Assembly (NCBI GenBank): GCA_012931725.1
Contig: CM022948.1
Span: forward strand, 108,973,781-109,037,780
Reading direction: 5' to 3'
Length of the DNA: 64,000 nucleotides
DNA from: Litsea cubeba
Lineage: Eukaryota; Streptophyta; Magnoliopsida; Laurales; Lauraceae
The translations under genes were made by a program, and so were the position numbers. Each line of letters starts with the position of its first letter. Positions within the stretch are counted from its first letter, which is position 1. Shown one piece after another: positions 46,723 to 58,700 of this stretch. The notes beneath the pieces are model-generated. The model did not search any database and had not been told where the DNA came from. It saw only the letters and a list, made by a program, of their open reading frames with translations.

Positions 46723-49700
46723 ATGGAAAACCCATCTTCAACAACTCCAGATGCTGCTCTCGCAGCCCTCTCCAGCTCAATCCAAGCTCTGGGCAGAGGA
46801 TTCAATGTCACCAGTGACACCAGGCTCCTCTACTGCAAGGGGGTTTATGGGTCTCGCCTCGTTCATGTCGATGAATGCAATACGAGAGATATTGCAATCT
46901 CGACTGGCCTTGTAGTGCCTAATGTACCCGCCGATGTGGAAGTCTGTCGTGGGAAGGTCAAAAGAGAGACCATGTCTGTTTTCAGTTTCCATGAGGTAGG
47001 TGGTGATCTATTTCGATGTTGGGTTGTTGATTGTTTGTTGATATGGGTGTGTTTGGGTGCAGCAATTGTGAAGTGGGTATATATTGCTCTTTGGATTCTA
47101 GATCGTTCGGATTGAATTATTGTGTGTTTTTATGTTGTTGTCTTGGTGGGTCATTTCTTTGATAGTTCTTATTAAGTATTGGATTAAATAGAGTACAAGA
47201 GGTTTTATTTTTCTTTTTCTTTGTTATTTTTAGTTGTTTGTTGATTTGGGTTTGTTTGGTCAAATGTATTAATGGCACAAGGAAAATATTAATTAATATG
47301 GTATCAGAGCTAATCGGTCGTGAGTTTAAATCATATATGTGAAACCGAGTTGGCACACTTTTGACGTTTTCACGTGGAGGAGTTACTCCTATTGGGATTT
47401 GAACTCACGATCGGTTGACTATGATAACAATACCATATTAAGTCTCCTTTGCTAACCATTCATACCTAAATACTTTTCAATACTCCCCCTCAGGTGAAGC
47501 CCATTCCTCAACTAAATCCTCGGGGTATTAGTAGATGCAGTATAAATATATTTTTTTATAGGTAAATCTGGAAATGCATTAGAAATAAAAAGAGTATATA
47601 GAGAAAATAAACGAGACCAAAACAAAGTGTTCCGGTATAAGAGTTCTATACCAGACACCCACTACAACTACATTACAGAAGCACTTAAATACTTTTCGAT
47701 TGGTAACTTAAAAAAAACGGATTCATTGAGATAAATCTCACCTTAACTTTATTCAAATCAACTTCTCATTATATACAAGAGAGGAGAAAGAATAATAGTA
47801 AAATATAATCTGAAATTCAAATCTTTAACTCTATCCCTAAAATCTATAACACTTATCCTTATCTCTAATAAAAGAAGAGATTAACGATTCTAATATATCT
47901 AACATCCCCTTAATTACATGGTCCTTTCTCGGAAAGGATTTGTAATTGTTAACATAAATAAAATAAAACCCTTTGCTCTATGAAACATAAACAATGGTAG
48001 TGTTTTTAATATAAACAATCTTCATGTCTACTTTATGATTACCGTCTATCCGTGAATCCATCATTGTTCCAACCCGCTCCTTTTGATTATGTCAGTGCTA
48101 GTTCCAGTGGCCCATTGGATCATATCTTCTAGAAGCCTTTGATCGTGTAATTTGATGATGAAGATGGTGAGATCACAAGGCTTGGATATGGGATGGATGA
48201 GAGAAGATGCTCTATTTTTTCTATATTGAAATGAGAAACTTGAAGGATAGGACCATGCCGGACTTGATCGCAAGATTATCACTGGGCCGGGCCGGTCTTA
48301 GATACCACGACAACTTTTAAGAAAATGGATTCATTGAGATAAAACTCACCATAACTTTATCCAAATCAACTTCTCATTATATACAAGAGAAAAGATAATT
48401 TGAAATTCAAATCTTAACTCTATCCCTAAAAACTCTAACACTTATCCTTATCTCTAATAAAGGAAGAGAATAACGATTCTAAGCAAAGTGAGCATCTCTT
48501 GCTCATTGATTCTGGGTTGTTTTGGATTGAATTCTCATGTAGTTTTTGTCTTTGTTTTTTCTTGGATGTTATTTTTTCTTGTTGAGGGTATAGTGATGAT
48601 TGAAATAAATGGAGTATGAGAGGTTTCGTTCTTACTTTCATTCTTTTTCTTTTTATTATTTGTTGAAATGGCTGTGTTCTTGACTTCTTATGGTTTGACT
48701 GTGAACTAGGTATCTCTTGTTGGTTAGATTTATTGAAATCATTACTGGATTAAGACTCTTTATCTTTTAAATTTTATTTGCATGAGTTAATGGGTGTTTT
48801 GTGCTTTAATAAAAAAAAAACTTTTTGTGCTAACAGATATAGGTAGTTTAAGTGAAGTGAAATAGCTTTTCATTTTCTTAGAAACAAATATAACAATTTT
48901 CAAGGGTGATGGGGTGACTTGAAAAGAGAGTTTTTGCTGATGAATCTGGATGTGGAGACTCTGACATGCAGCTAGAGATCTATAAGCGTTCTGGAGATTG
49001 GGAAGCTTCGTAGATCTTTTCGCAATTGTCTCAGCTTATGAGATGGAATAGCATAGCAACCCTGGGGCTCCCTTATCTATTATATAGATAAGTCCCAAAG
49101 ATTCACGCTCACTGATGGCTTCTTCATAAAAAACCCCACATCCATCTAATCTTATTGGGCGTCTTATTTGTGGGGACAAATCAAGTCTTTGTTTATAATG
49201 GCACCCTTTATTTCTCTAGGCCTCTTGCCATGCTTGATTTGACACGGGACTCGTGACATGCGGGTCACACAATTTCCTACATTTGCTTCTCCCTCAAGGT
49301 CCACTTCACTTTTTCCAATGACACTGTTTTTTCCTTTCCTTCTTTTTGTTTGAGATTTTTTTTTGGGTGAGTCTTTTACTATTCTAAACAATAAAAATTA
49401 GTGGTAGTTATCATTCGATCTTTAACATTTTGTTAATCCTCTGACTAGGGCTAGTAAAGATTCACATAGATAATAACTGTTGTGAAATCTTGGTCAGGGT
49501 TTGTTATAGGGGTTGTTTTTTATTTGAGATTGTGGATTTCTCAATTTAGTGAGAAGAAGTGATTTTTTGACTGTTTTATGCCAATTTTCTTTGTCGGATT
49601 GGTTAAAAATTATTGATCTTTTTTGTAAAATTTATTTCATGTATTTTCAAAAGGTAGATGCTTTGGTTAATGCCTTGCTTGGTTTTGAGAAGTGGAATTC

Positions 49701-52700
49701 CATAATTGTGCTTATTGGAATTGTTGTACCAAGTCTTACTTTATTGGACGAGATTTTTGGGAGATTGATTCTATATGGATTTGACACCACCGCTGTCTGA
49801 GGGAGATGATGTAAGGAATAAGCAGAAGATCTTGTCGAGCAAAGCAATGTATATTCTTAAGTACATGATGAATTGGGAGAATCATCTTTATATTCAAGAT
49901 ATTGAAGTACTAAAACAAGCTTGAGACATTCTAGTAAAAGTTCATTTAAGATCCAACGAAGCGAAACTAAAACAGTTGGATAATGAGGTTGGTCTCTCAA
50001 GTATGGTATTTCACAACATCTCAACAATTTAGAAGGGAAAAAAAATTGTATGATGAGCTTGAGGTATTTTGATACTTTTTCCAATTACGATGATCCAAAG
50101 AGGAGTCAATTGCTTGTACATGAATTGAACAATAAATATAGTGCTTTTATGATTGCAATTATTAGTTGAGCCATACGACCAACACAAATTGTGTTGGAAA
50201 ACTTACTACTCAATCAAGAAGCACTAAATTTACTGTTATATCGTGAGACTGCTAATACTAAAGAGGAGCCATATTTTCTGAAATTAAGAAGAAAAACAGC
50301 ATAAAAGAAACCAGATAAAGGGTAAAGTAAAAAAAGTTTAGAAAAATTGACCCTCCAATCAAAACTAACATTATAAATCTATGGAGAATTATAGCAAATA
50401 TGAAAAGTATAGTTACATGAAGAAGGATTGTCAAGTGAAGCTTAAGCAATCTTATATTGTGTCTGGCTCTCAGGAAGGGTGAGAGAAGCATGAGAGAGAG
50501 TTGGACTCGTTATTTTTGTTGTTTTTGATTATGCATGTTAATCCATACCTTCTCATATGATTGGGGTTGACTATGATAATGATTGGATTAGTGGCTCTAG
50601 ATGCTCTCACCACTTAATTGGCCACAGAGCTGTATTCATTAACTTGTACAAGTGTAGTGGAGAAGATGCAATTTCTATATTCGATGATTCTATTTATCCT
50701 GTTGATAATGTGGGTAGCTTGACTTTGACATCTTTGTCAGGTGTTCCTATTCCGGTGAATGATGTTTATTTTATAAGAAACCATGTACCAACCCAAAAGC
50801 TTACGATGATAGTGGAAGGCCCAAACAGGTATATGAAGCCATGTCCAACTCATACTCCCCCTCACGTACAGGCCCAATAGATTTCATGGACGGGCCTACC
50901 ACGTGGGTACACAAAGAACGACGGTATCAGAACCCGCTCTGATACCATGTAAGAAACTATGTACCAACCAAAAAGCTTAAGCTGATAGGTGGAAGGCCCA
51001 AACAGGTATACGAAGTCATGTCCAACTCACATATTTTGCTCCTGATGTGATAAAAACCCTACTTTTTGTTTCTCAAATTATAGATTGCAGGCTGTATGTT
51101 TTACTTGTGTCAGATGATGTCAAAATTTATGCCAATGCCAAGGAGGCTGTTTGGTGACACATGGCAAAAATGGTGAATAAGTTGTATATCATATTTGCTG
51201 GTAACTCCTCTGTGGATCATACACTCAGCACAATACTATTGATTTGTGGTACTGTAGAGTACATTATTTGAACTACGAAATGTTGAAGCTTATGCAGCAG
51301 GAGCGCTTAGTTAATAGGCTTCCATGCATGGATGTCAAATTAGACACGGTTTGTGCAAGATGCCAATTTGGTAAAATGCATAAAGTTGCCTTTCAAGGAA
51401 AGCACCTTAAAGCCATCTTGACTGTTAGAGCTGGTATACTATAATGTATTTGGCTAAGTATGACTGCCATTTTTTAAGGGCATGCAGCATATGGTGACAT
51501 TCATTGATGACTATTCACGGTATGCTTGGGTTTACTTTCTTAAGGAGAAGTCTAAAATATCGGAGAAATTTCATTAACTTTAAAATACTTGTTGAAAATC
51601 TATTCAAAGGAAAGATTGGATGCTTAAAAATTGACAGCGGTGGCACGTGCATGTCTAAATCATTTTCAGGTTTTCCGGTGAGATGTAAAAGGTAGCTTAC
51701 TTTTTTGAACACACTGGAGCATAATGGTGCAGTGGCATGGAAGAACATGCTTCTCTATGAGACATGCACACATGATTTATGCTAAGCCTGTGAATCATGA
51801 AAGCTTCATCATAAATTGGAGATTAAATCAGTGAACTGTGATACCTGAATACTTCAAAATAGACAATGTATTGTGTCTTTATCTTGGTTACAAGTTATGC
51901 CATGTTGATTCTAATTTGTTTGGAAAGGATCCTAGTAAATGACCTGCTGTTATTCCCATATATGTCGATGATTCTATCATTATTGGCAATGATGTTAATG
52001 AGATTTAAAGTATTTGTGGATATTTTCTATTCAATTTAAGACAGAGTTGGGAAACTTAAGTATTTTCTTAGCATTGAAGTCGTTTAACTCAAAATCTAGT
52101 TATTTTATTTGTCGAAGGAAGCATGCTGAAGAGAAATTGAAGTTAAGCAAGTAATAAGAAATGTTACTAGAAGAACCAACTATGTATCAACATATTATGG
52201 TGATTCTAATATATTCGACTGTCACTCAACTAGATATCACATATTACGATGGGATCATTAAACAGTACAAGCAGAATCCAAGGCGATCACATCTTAATGT
52301 AGTTAGAAGAGTCCTCAGGTATTTTGCAGGAACCGTTAATTGTGGTATTTTATATGATTGTAGAGATCAATTTTGGTAAGCAGACTTCACAGATGCAGAT
52401 TGGGCTAGTGACACTGATACTAACAAATTGACTATGCGTTATGTTTTTATATCTTGCAGCATCAAGAAGCAACTTTCAGTTGGTTTATCTTCTACTAGCG
52501 TATAATATTGTGCAACTGTTGTGGCAGTTCAAGCAACTTTCAGTTGGTTTATCTTCTACTAGCGTATAATATTGTGCAACTGTTGTGGCAGTTCAGGAGA
52601 TTGGACAGCTCAAATTGTTACTAAAAGTCTCAGAGGCATAGGGTGGCCTATGCCGTTGCACTTCATTATGACAATCAGAGTGTTGTTCAGCTAGTGTGTG

Positions 52701-55700
52701 TTCCGGTGTTTATGTAAAGGAAAGAAATTTCTAAGTTCATTATGCTTTTATTTTGAGAGAAGGTTGCTGCAGTAGAACATAATTTACTCTTGACTTCAAC
52801 ACATGAGCAAGTTGTAGATATTTACACAATGGGCTTGGTTGCTCGTTAGTTCGAATAAATAGGAGGCAAGCTGACATTGTTAAGAGATCTAAAAATGAAG
52901 GGGAGTGCTGAAATCATTGTTAGATTAAGACTAATTCTATTTTTATATGAGTGGTTAAGTGGCTGTCTTCTTAGGAAACTTTCTATTGTCAAATGTGCGT
53001 ATTTTAAGCCAAGGGAAATGACTTTTCTTTTTCAGAGACAAATATAGAAATTTCTCAAGTGTGATACAGTGAAATAAAAAGGGTTTTATTCTTTTCACCT
53101 CTTTTACATAAAAGATTTTGCAGGTTCTCTTCATTTTACCCAATTGACCACTTTTGTGTTCTTCCCTTTTTTACTTGAGATTTCTTTGTGAGTTTTCTAT
53201 GACTCTGTAATTCATATCGATGATGGTGTGAGCATTCAATCTTGGGCATATTGCTAGTCCGTCTGGTTTGGTTTATTAGAGATAAATGTTGAAGATAGCT
53301 GTAGTGTAGATCTTTGATTGATTTTGGATTGACTTTTCAGTTTTCATGAATCTTACTTCTCTCTTGGTGGGTTTTTTTTTTCCTTAGGGGTCTTTTGTTT
53401 GCAGTCATTTACACGTGTAAGGACAATGGATAATCACGTTTGCTTACGATGGTGTGAAAATAGTGTAAATGAGGCCATTTACACACCAAAACAGGTGTAA
53501 AAGTGATTCACGAATCACATCCCTCTTGCAAAATAGGCGCTAATACACTTCTTACATGGTGATTACATTCTCGTGGGGCCCATAAACACCTTTTTTCCCA
53601 TTCCTATGGGCTCCATTTTGTAATCAAACTGTTGAGTTTGTTTATTGAATATCGAAGCTGATTATCTTAAATCTTCATAGATTTTTAGTAATTTGTGAAG
53701 AAGTCCCAACCTAGAGATCTAATTCTCTGCACTTCTGTGGGCCCCTAATTCATGATTTGAATTGTTATATTCTTGTACTAATGGTAAATATCAGGATGTT
53801 TAGTTTCACATCTTAATTCTTCATGGATTTTGATATATTTGTGAAAAACATCCAAAACATCTAAATAAATCTAAAACTGTTGGATGTACTCATTTAATCA
53901 TGTGAAAATAGTGATTTTGAGAAACATGGTAATGTTGACATTTTTATATGTAGTCTCATTTTCCTATAATTTGTGTAAAAAGGCAAACCCCTTAGTTTTT
54001 ATTGAGTATTTGAACAAAATGGTGTATGACAAGTTTGGTTCTTCCATTTCTTTTTCCAATTGTTTGTTAGTATTTTACGGGTTTGTTTCCATGGTTGATT
54101 GCAAGGTTGTTACTTGTAAAATTGTTTCCATGGACTGTGCATTTGGTTGAATGTATCGGGATAAGCTCACTTACAAGCCTTCTTTTCAAGGAATTAACTT
54201 GAAACAATGGTGTGAACTATGAAGGCATTTTCTATTGGAGTTAATAAGAATATCACACACAACTAACTACTATATCACGATTTCCATTATGCTACTAATC
54301 AATTATTAAAATGGTTGTTTAAACATTGAATTTATAATAGTGTTAGAGAAGTTGTTATAGATACAGATTAGGATAAGGTTGGTTAGAGATTTAGGCTGTT
54401 TGGATTTGAATAATGTTATATCTTGCATAGGGTTGTTGTTAGCATCAATAAATTTAGAGGGTTTCTTCAATGAAATGCTACAGTGAATTTATAGGAATGT
54501 TGTGATTTGGAAAGTTTACATGGTATTAGAGTCGTGGCCCGATGGTGATCTTCCAAGCAAGCCAGCCATGGTCCTGTCCTTTGTGCTTCCGCAATAATCT
54601 CATCGTCACCTTTTCTATTTGAATAAAAATCAAACATCCTCCCTTATCCATCCAATTATCCAAGCCTCATAATCTTGCCATTTTCACCAAATTACAAGAT
54701 CAAAAGCTTCTAGAAGAGATCACGACAGATCTGATCTAGTGGGCCACCGGTACTAACATACTCAAAAGGTGCAGGTTGCGATAGTGATGATCACTAGTGA
54801 GGCATGATGATCAGTTTTACCATATATCAGTACTTTATTTAAGAGATCAAGTGTTTGTAATGTTTGACTGTTTATTTTAGAGATCAAGGGTTTGTAATGT
54901 TTGTTAACAATTGCAGATCTTTTCCGAAAGGACATGTGATTGCGGGAGGGTGTTAGAGACGCTGTTACAAATAAAGATTAGAATGAGGTTGGTTAGAGAT
55001 TTAGGCTATTTGAATTTGAATAATATTATATCTTGCATTGGGTTGTTAGCTTCTATAAATTTAAAGGGTTTCTTCAATGAATCGAAATGGTGAATTGATC
55101 ATCCTAAAACAGGGTTGCAAATATAAATTATTCCCTGCTACTATCTCTGATTGAAAAAGCAAAGATGTTAACCGAGTATCGTATCCACCGGGACAAAAAG
55201 GCTAAGTTGTGTTGGTTCCTAAATTCCTAAACTAATCCTAATAGAAAACAAAGTGCTAATTCTTAAACTAATCCTATTAGAAAACGAAGTGTTGGTTTGA
55301 TTGGTTGTAATTCCTAAATTAACAAATTAAAAGACAAGGTTTTGATCTAATCAAAGAAAAGTCTTAGGGTATAAATCCACCTTAGCCTCGTGCAATGGCG
55401 AATATAGATCCATGGTTTCACTATCAATGCTTTCAAGACTCATTCTGGTTACAAACCTTCACAGAGTCAGCGAATAAGGGGTGTGGGTTTAGATCTGGGC
55501 ATAACCTATCTCTATGCAATAGATTATCCTAACTTTAACTCCACACACATTCAAGCACCATATTATATGACTGGTATTCCAAACTACAAGAATAAAATAT
55601 CAAAACTGGATCTTGCATTAATAAATAAAATCCAACAATGGATAACATCAATGTCATATAATGAAAGCATTCAAAATAAAACCCTAGAAGCTATACATCA

Positions 55701-58700
55701 CCATAAACACAAAACTAGGGCTTCATCACAACCCTAAGATGGAGATTTAGTTACTCATGGCGAGAGGTTGACGAAGAATCTCTGACGAAATCCCTATTGA
55801 CGCTCTTCCAAAGCTCCCAAACCGGCCTCCAGAACTTCTCCCAAGATGTGAATATCTCTAAAAATGAGTTTGGGCTTTAATTTATAGGCTTTTTGACCAA
55901 AAATCTCATCAAAACGCGCTGGGGCGGTGTCCCCAGCAGGTCCGGGCGTCCGGATGCCATGACACAGTCTGTCCTGGTCATCTTGCGAACAACAAATTTC
56001 CCGAGGTCATATCTCCCTCGATATAGCTCTGATTTATACAATCTTGGGCTCCACGGATATCTACTCGAAAATAGCTTTCCAACGGTAATAGACTACACTA
56101 ATCCGACACTCGGATTAAAAGTTATGACCATTTCAATTTGCTGCCCTTGAAAATTCCGAGAATAATGGTGCAATTAAAGGAACTTCCATGTTGGCATGCT
56201 ATGGGGTGAGTGGGACCATGTTGGACATCCAAGGCATGTTTGGACTCTTACTTTGCTTTCTTATTTGATTATCTTCCCATATTTGGCACGCTTCCTTACT
56301 TGCAATCCCAGTTTGTCATGCTTTGTGAGATTTCTTCCATTTTAGTTCTGAATTTTGCTCCTTATATCTGTAGTACCTACAAACAATAAAATAACATAAT
56401 TAAGCTAATTAATCTCATCAAAGGTATAACCAAGTCCTCATTGAGGGGTCTAAAATGTATCTTTTAGGCTCTCATCATGAATTTATAGGAATGTTGTGAG
56501 TTTTGGAAGTTTACAATTAGAAGGTTTTCAATGTTGCAACCATGAGGTTGCGGCTTCAAGTCATGTTACCAATCTAAGAGTTGTTAAAGGCTTTTCTATT
56601 GAAATTAGAGATACTACTGTAAAGTTGTTGCTTTAGAAGACAACCGTATGAATACTTGGGTGGGTGGAGTTTAGGAATCTGACCAATTGGGAAAGAATCA
56701 AGAATCTTTGCAGTTTTTTTTTTTATTATTATTTGAGCTATAACAGTATAATTTCATTAAAAGGAGAAATATATGAAGGAACTCATACAGGAAAATATAC
56801 CACAAGCTGTGTCAGACCCCGACCCAGGTTTGGAATATTTAATTATATCTTTTACAGTGATTAGTTGATAAGTGGGGTTAGTGGACGATTAGCTTATTTT
56901 CTTAAGCTAGATTAGAATGTTTGAATAGCTTTGGGAACTTTTGAGAGTCGTTGACTTAGGCTTGACGCGGGCCGGGGCGCCCGTGTGATTGTGTGTGAAT
57001 CTGTGGAGTTTAACTTTGATTTTTGTAAAATCCCAATTTTATGTATTTCGACTCATTTCATTTAGATTAACAACTTTCATGTTTTGACCATTTGGATTTA
57101 ATGATCAGAAATCACGTTTTTCGAGAAAAAGGGCAAATCTGACCTTTCACACAAAATCTGTACCCAAATTTCAAAAATTTCAAAAATTGACAAAAATATA
57201 CTTTTTGAAAGAAGAAATTTCGCTGATCGTTTTTGTCTTCTTCGTCGTTTTCATTCGGGGCCCGCAAATGGCATTTTTAGCCTTGTGAATATCGGGGCCC
57301 ACAAAACCCATCTTATAAGAGAGGAACTCTATTCTTCCTCATTCATTATTTTTCCTGCACGTTTTGGAGCAAGGGTTTTCCCTCTTCCAACCATTTTCTC
57401 TCTCATCTGAAACACCCATTTCTTGGAGTTTTCATGGAGGGTTGATCTTCCAAGCTTTCCAAAGACACCTTTTTCAAAGGTTTTGAGCTAGGGCAAGGTT
57501 CTCTTTCAAGCTTCTTTTCTTCGTTTGAGCTTTTCAAGGTTAGCAATGGCTTTCCAAACTTGAAATCTTTGTTTTCCTCTTCATTTAGAGTGTTTTCATC
57601 CCATATGCAAGAGCTTTCCTTGGAGATTTACAAATATTGATTTTTAGGGTTCTCTTTGGGAAAATTTTTAGGGTTTTTGTAGATTTGGAGCTTGAGACCC
57701 AAGAGCCTTGTTTGAGGAGTGATATTTCTCTCATATTGACTTGAGGCAAGTGGATTTTTAATTAACATGATGATTTCATTTATTTTGTTTCATTTTATGG
57801 TGTTTCATGCTATGTTCCAATCTCTTTATGTTTCATGGATTTGTTTTGGATAAATGGAGTAATGTAATGTTTGATTTCCACTTAGGTTATTGTTTTTCAA
57901 TGTATTGAAGGTTTGATTTCACTTTGGACATCTTGAAATTTAGCTTCCTTCTTGTTAAAGTGTTTGTGCTCAAAGAAGGGAGGAAAAAGCTTTGATTTAA
58001 AAGAGTTTATAAGATTAATTGGATTGATTATGAATGGTGATTTGATGAGTTGAGGAGGTCAAGAAATGGGCAAATTAATCTTGGAAATGTGTATGAAAGA
58101 AAAGGAAACAAAAAGGAGCAAAAAAGATGGAAAAAGGGGGAGAAACACCCAGCCGAGCCGGACTGGACAGAGCCCAGTCCGCTCGAGCGACCCAGTGGGC
58201 CGCTCGAGCGGACCAGGTTCTGCCTGGTCCTCGCTCGAGCGACCCAGGCTCTGTCTGGGCTTCGCTCGAGCGGACCTTGGGTCGCTCGAGCGAGCCCAGC
58301 CCAGCCTGGGGGCCTGTTTAGGTCTGATTGCTGGGCCCATTTCAAGGCTTCTTTGGGCCTATTTTGAGGCTTCTTTGGGACTGTTTCAAGATCAGTTTTT
58401 AGGCCATTTCAAGGACTATTTTGGGCCAAGTTGGTGGACTATTTTGGGCCAAGTTGGTGGACTGTTTTGAGCTTGGGTTAAGGCCAGTTGTGGGCCTGAT
58501 TCAAAAAGGTTTAAAACAATTTTTAATGGGGACTCATTGGATATATTTTCAGGTCCACTTCAAGCCCGTATTCGAGCCCAATTCATCCCAATTTCTTTTT
58601 GATTTATATATTGAAGCCCATTCAGCCCATTTACTATCTTGGAACCATTATGTAAAGTGGTCTGACTTATGATCAAAACCATTTGGGAACCCTTCAAGTC

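Larger units (their letters stand above)
49540..52860 (+). pseudogene. Copia gag-pol remnant
   Basis: In order, in broken frames: gag (SNYDDPKRSQLLVHELNNKY, about 50,085), protease start WISGSRCSHHLIGH (50,587) where the Asp of the catalytic triad is lost, gag-pre-integrase (KLDTVCARCQFGKMHK, about 51,330), integrase (HMVTFIDDYSRYAWVYFLK, about 51,490), RT (YVDDSIIIGNDVNE, about 51,960), end of RT (RRSHLNVVRRVLRYFAGT, about 52,280), RNase H (DADWASDTDTNKLT, about 52,395). Large parts of RT are missing. Confidence 0.85.
48734..53310 (+). mobile_element. Old Ty1/copia element, degenerate
   Basis: Starts TGAAATCATTACTGGATTAA (48,734) and again TGAAATCATTGTTAGATTAA (52,909, after the purine-rich AAAATGAAGGGGAGTGC), with collinear but diverged LTRs to about 49,480 and 53,310. 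The 5' LTR carries an extra ~300 bp. Internal gag-pol is in pieces. Sits in CAD1 intron 1. Confidence 0.7.

Noticed and set aside
47298..47310. TGGTATCAGAGC as evidence of another LTR element
   Set aside because: No flanking direct repeats; the word lies in the arm of a fold-back.
53884..54150. 88-codon ORF in CAD1 intron 1
   Set aside because: Hydrophobic AT-rich frame without homology or exon signals matching the CAD1 gene.
58028..58470. Five overlapping ORFs up to 134 codons on both strands
   Set aside because: They follow from the CGCTCGAGCG palindromes in the solo LTR; no homology recognised.
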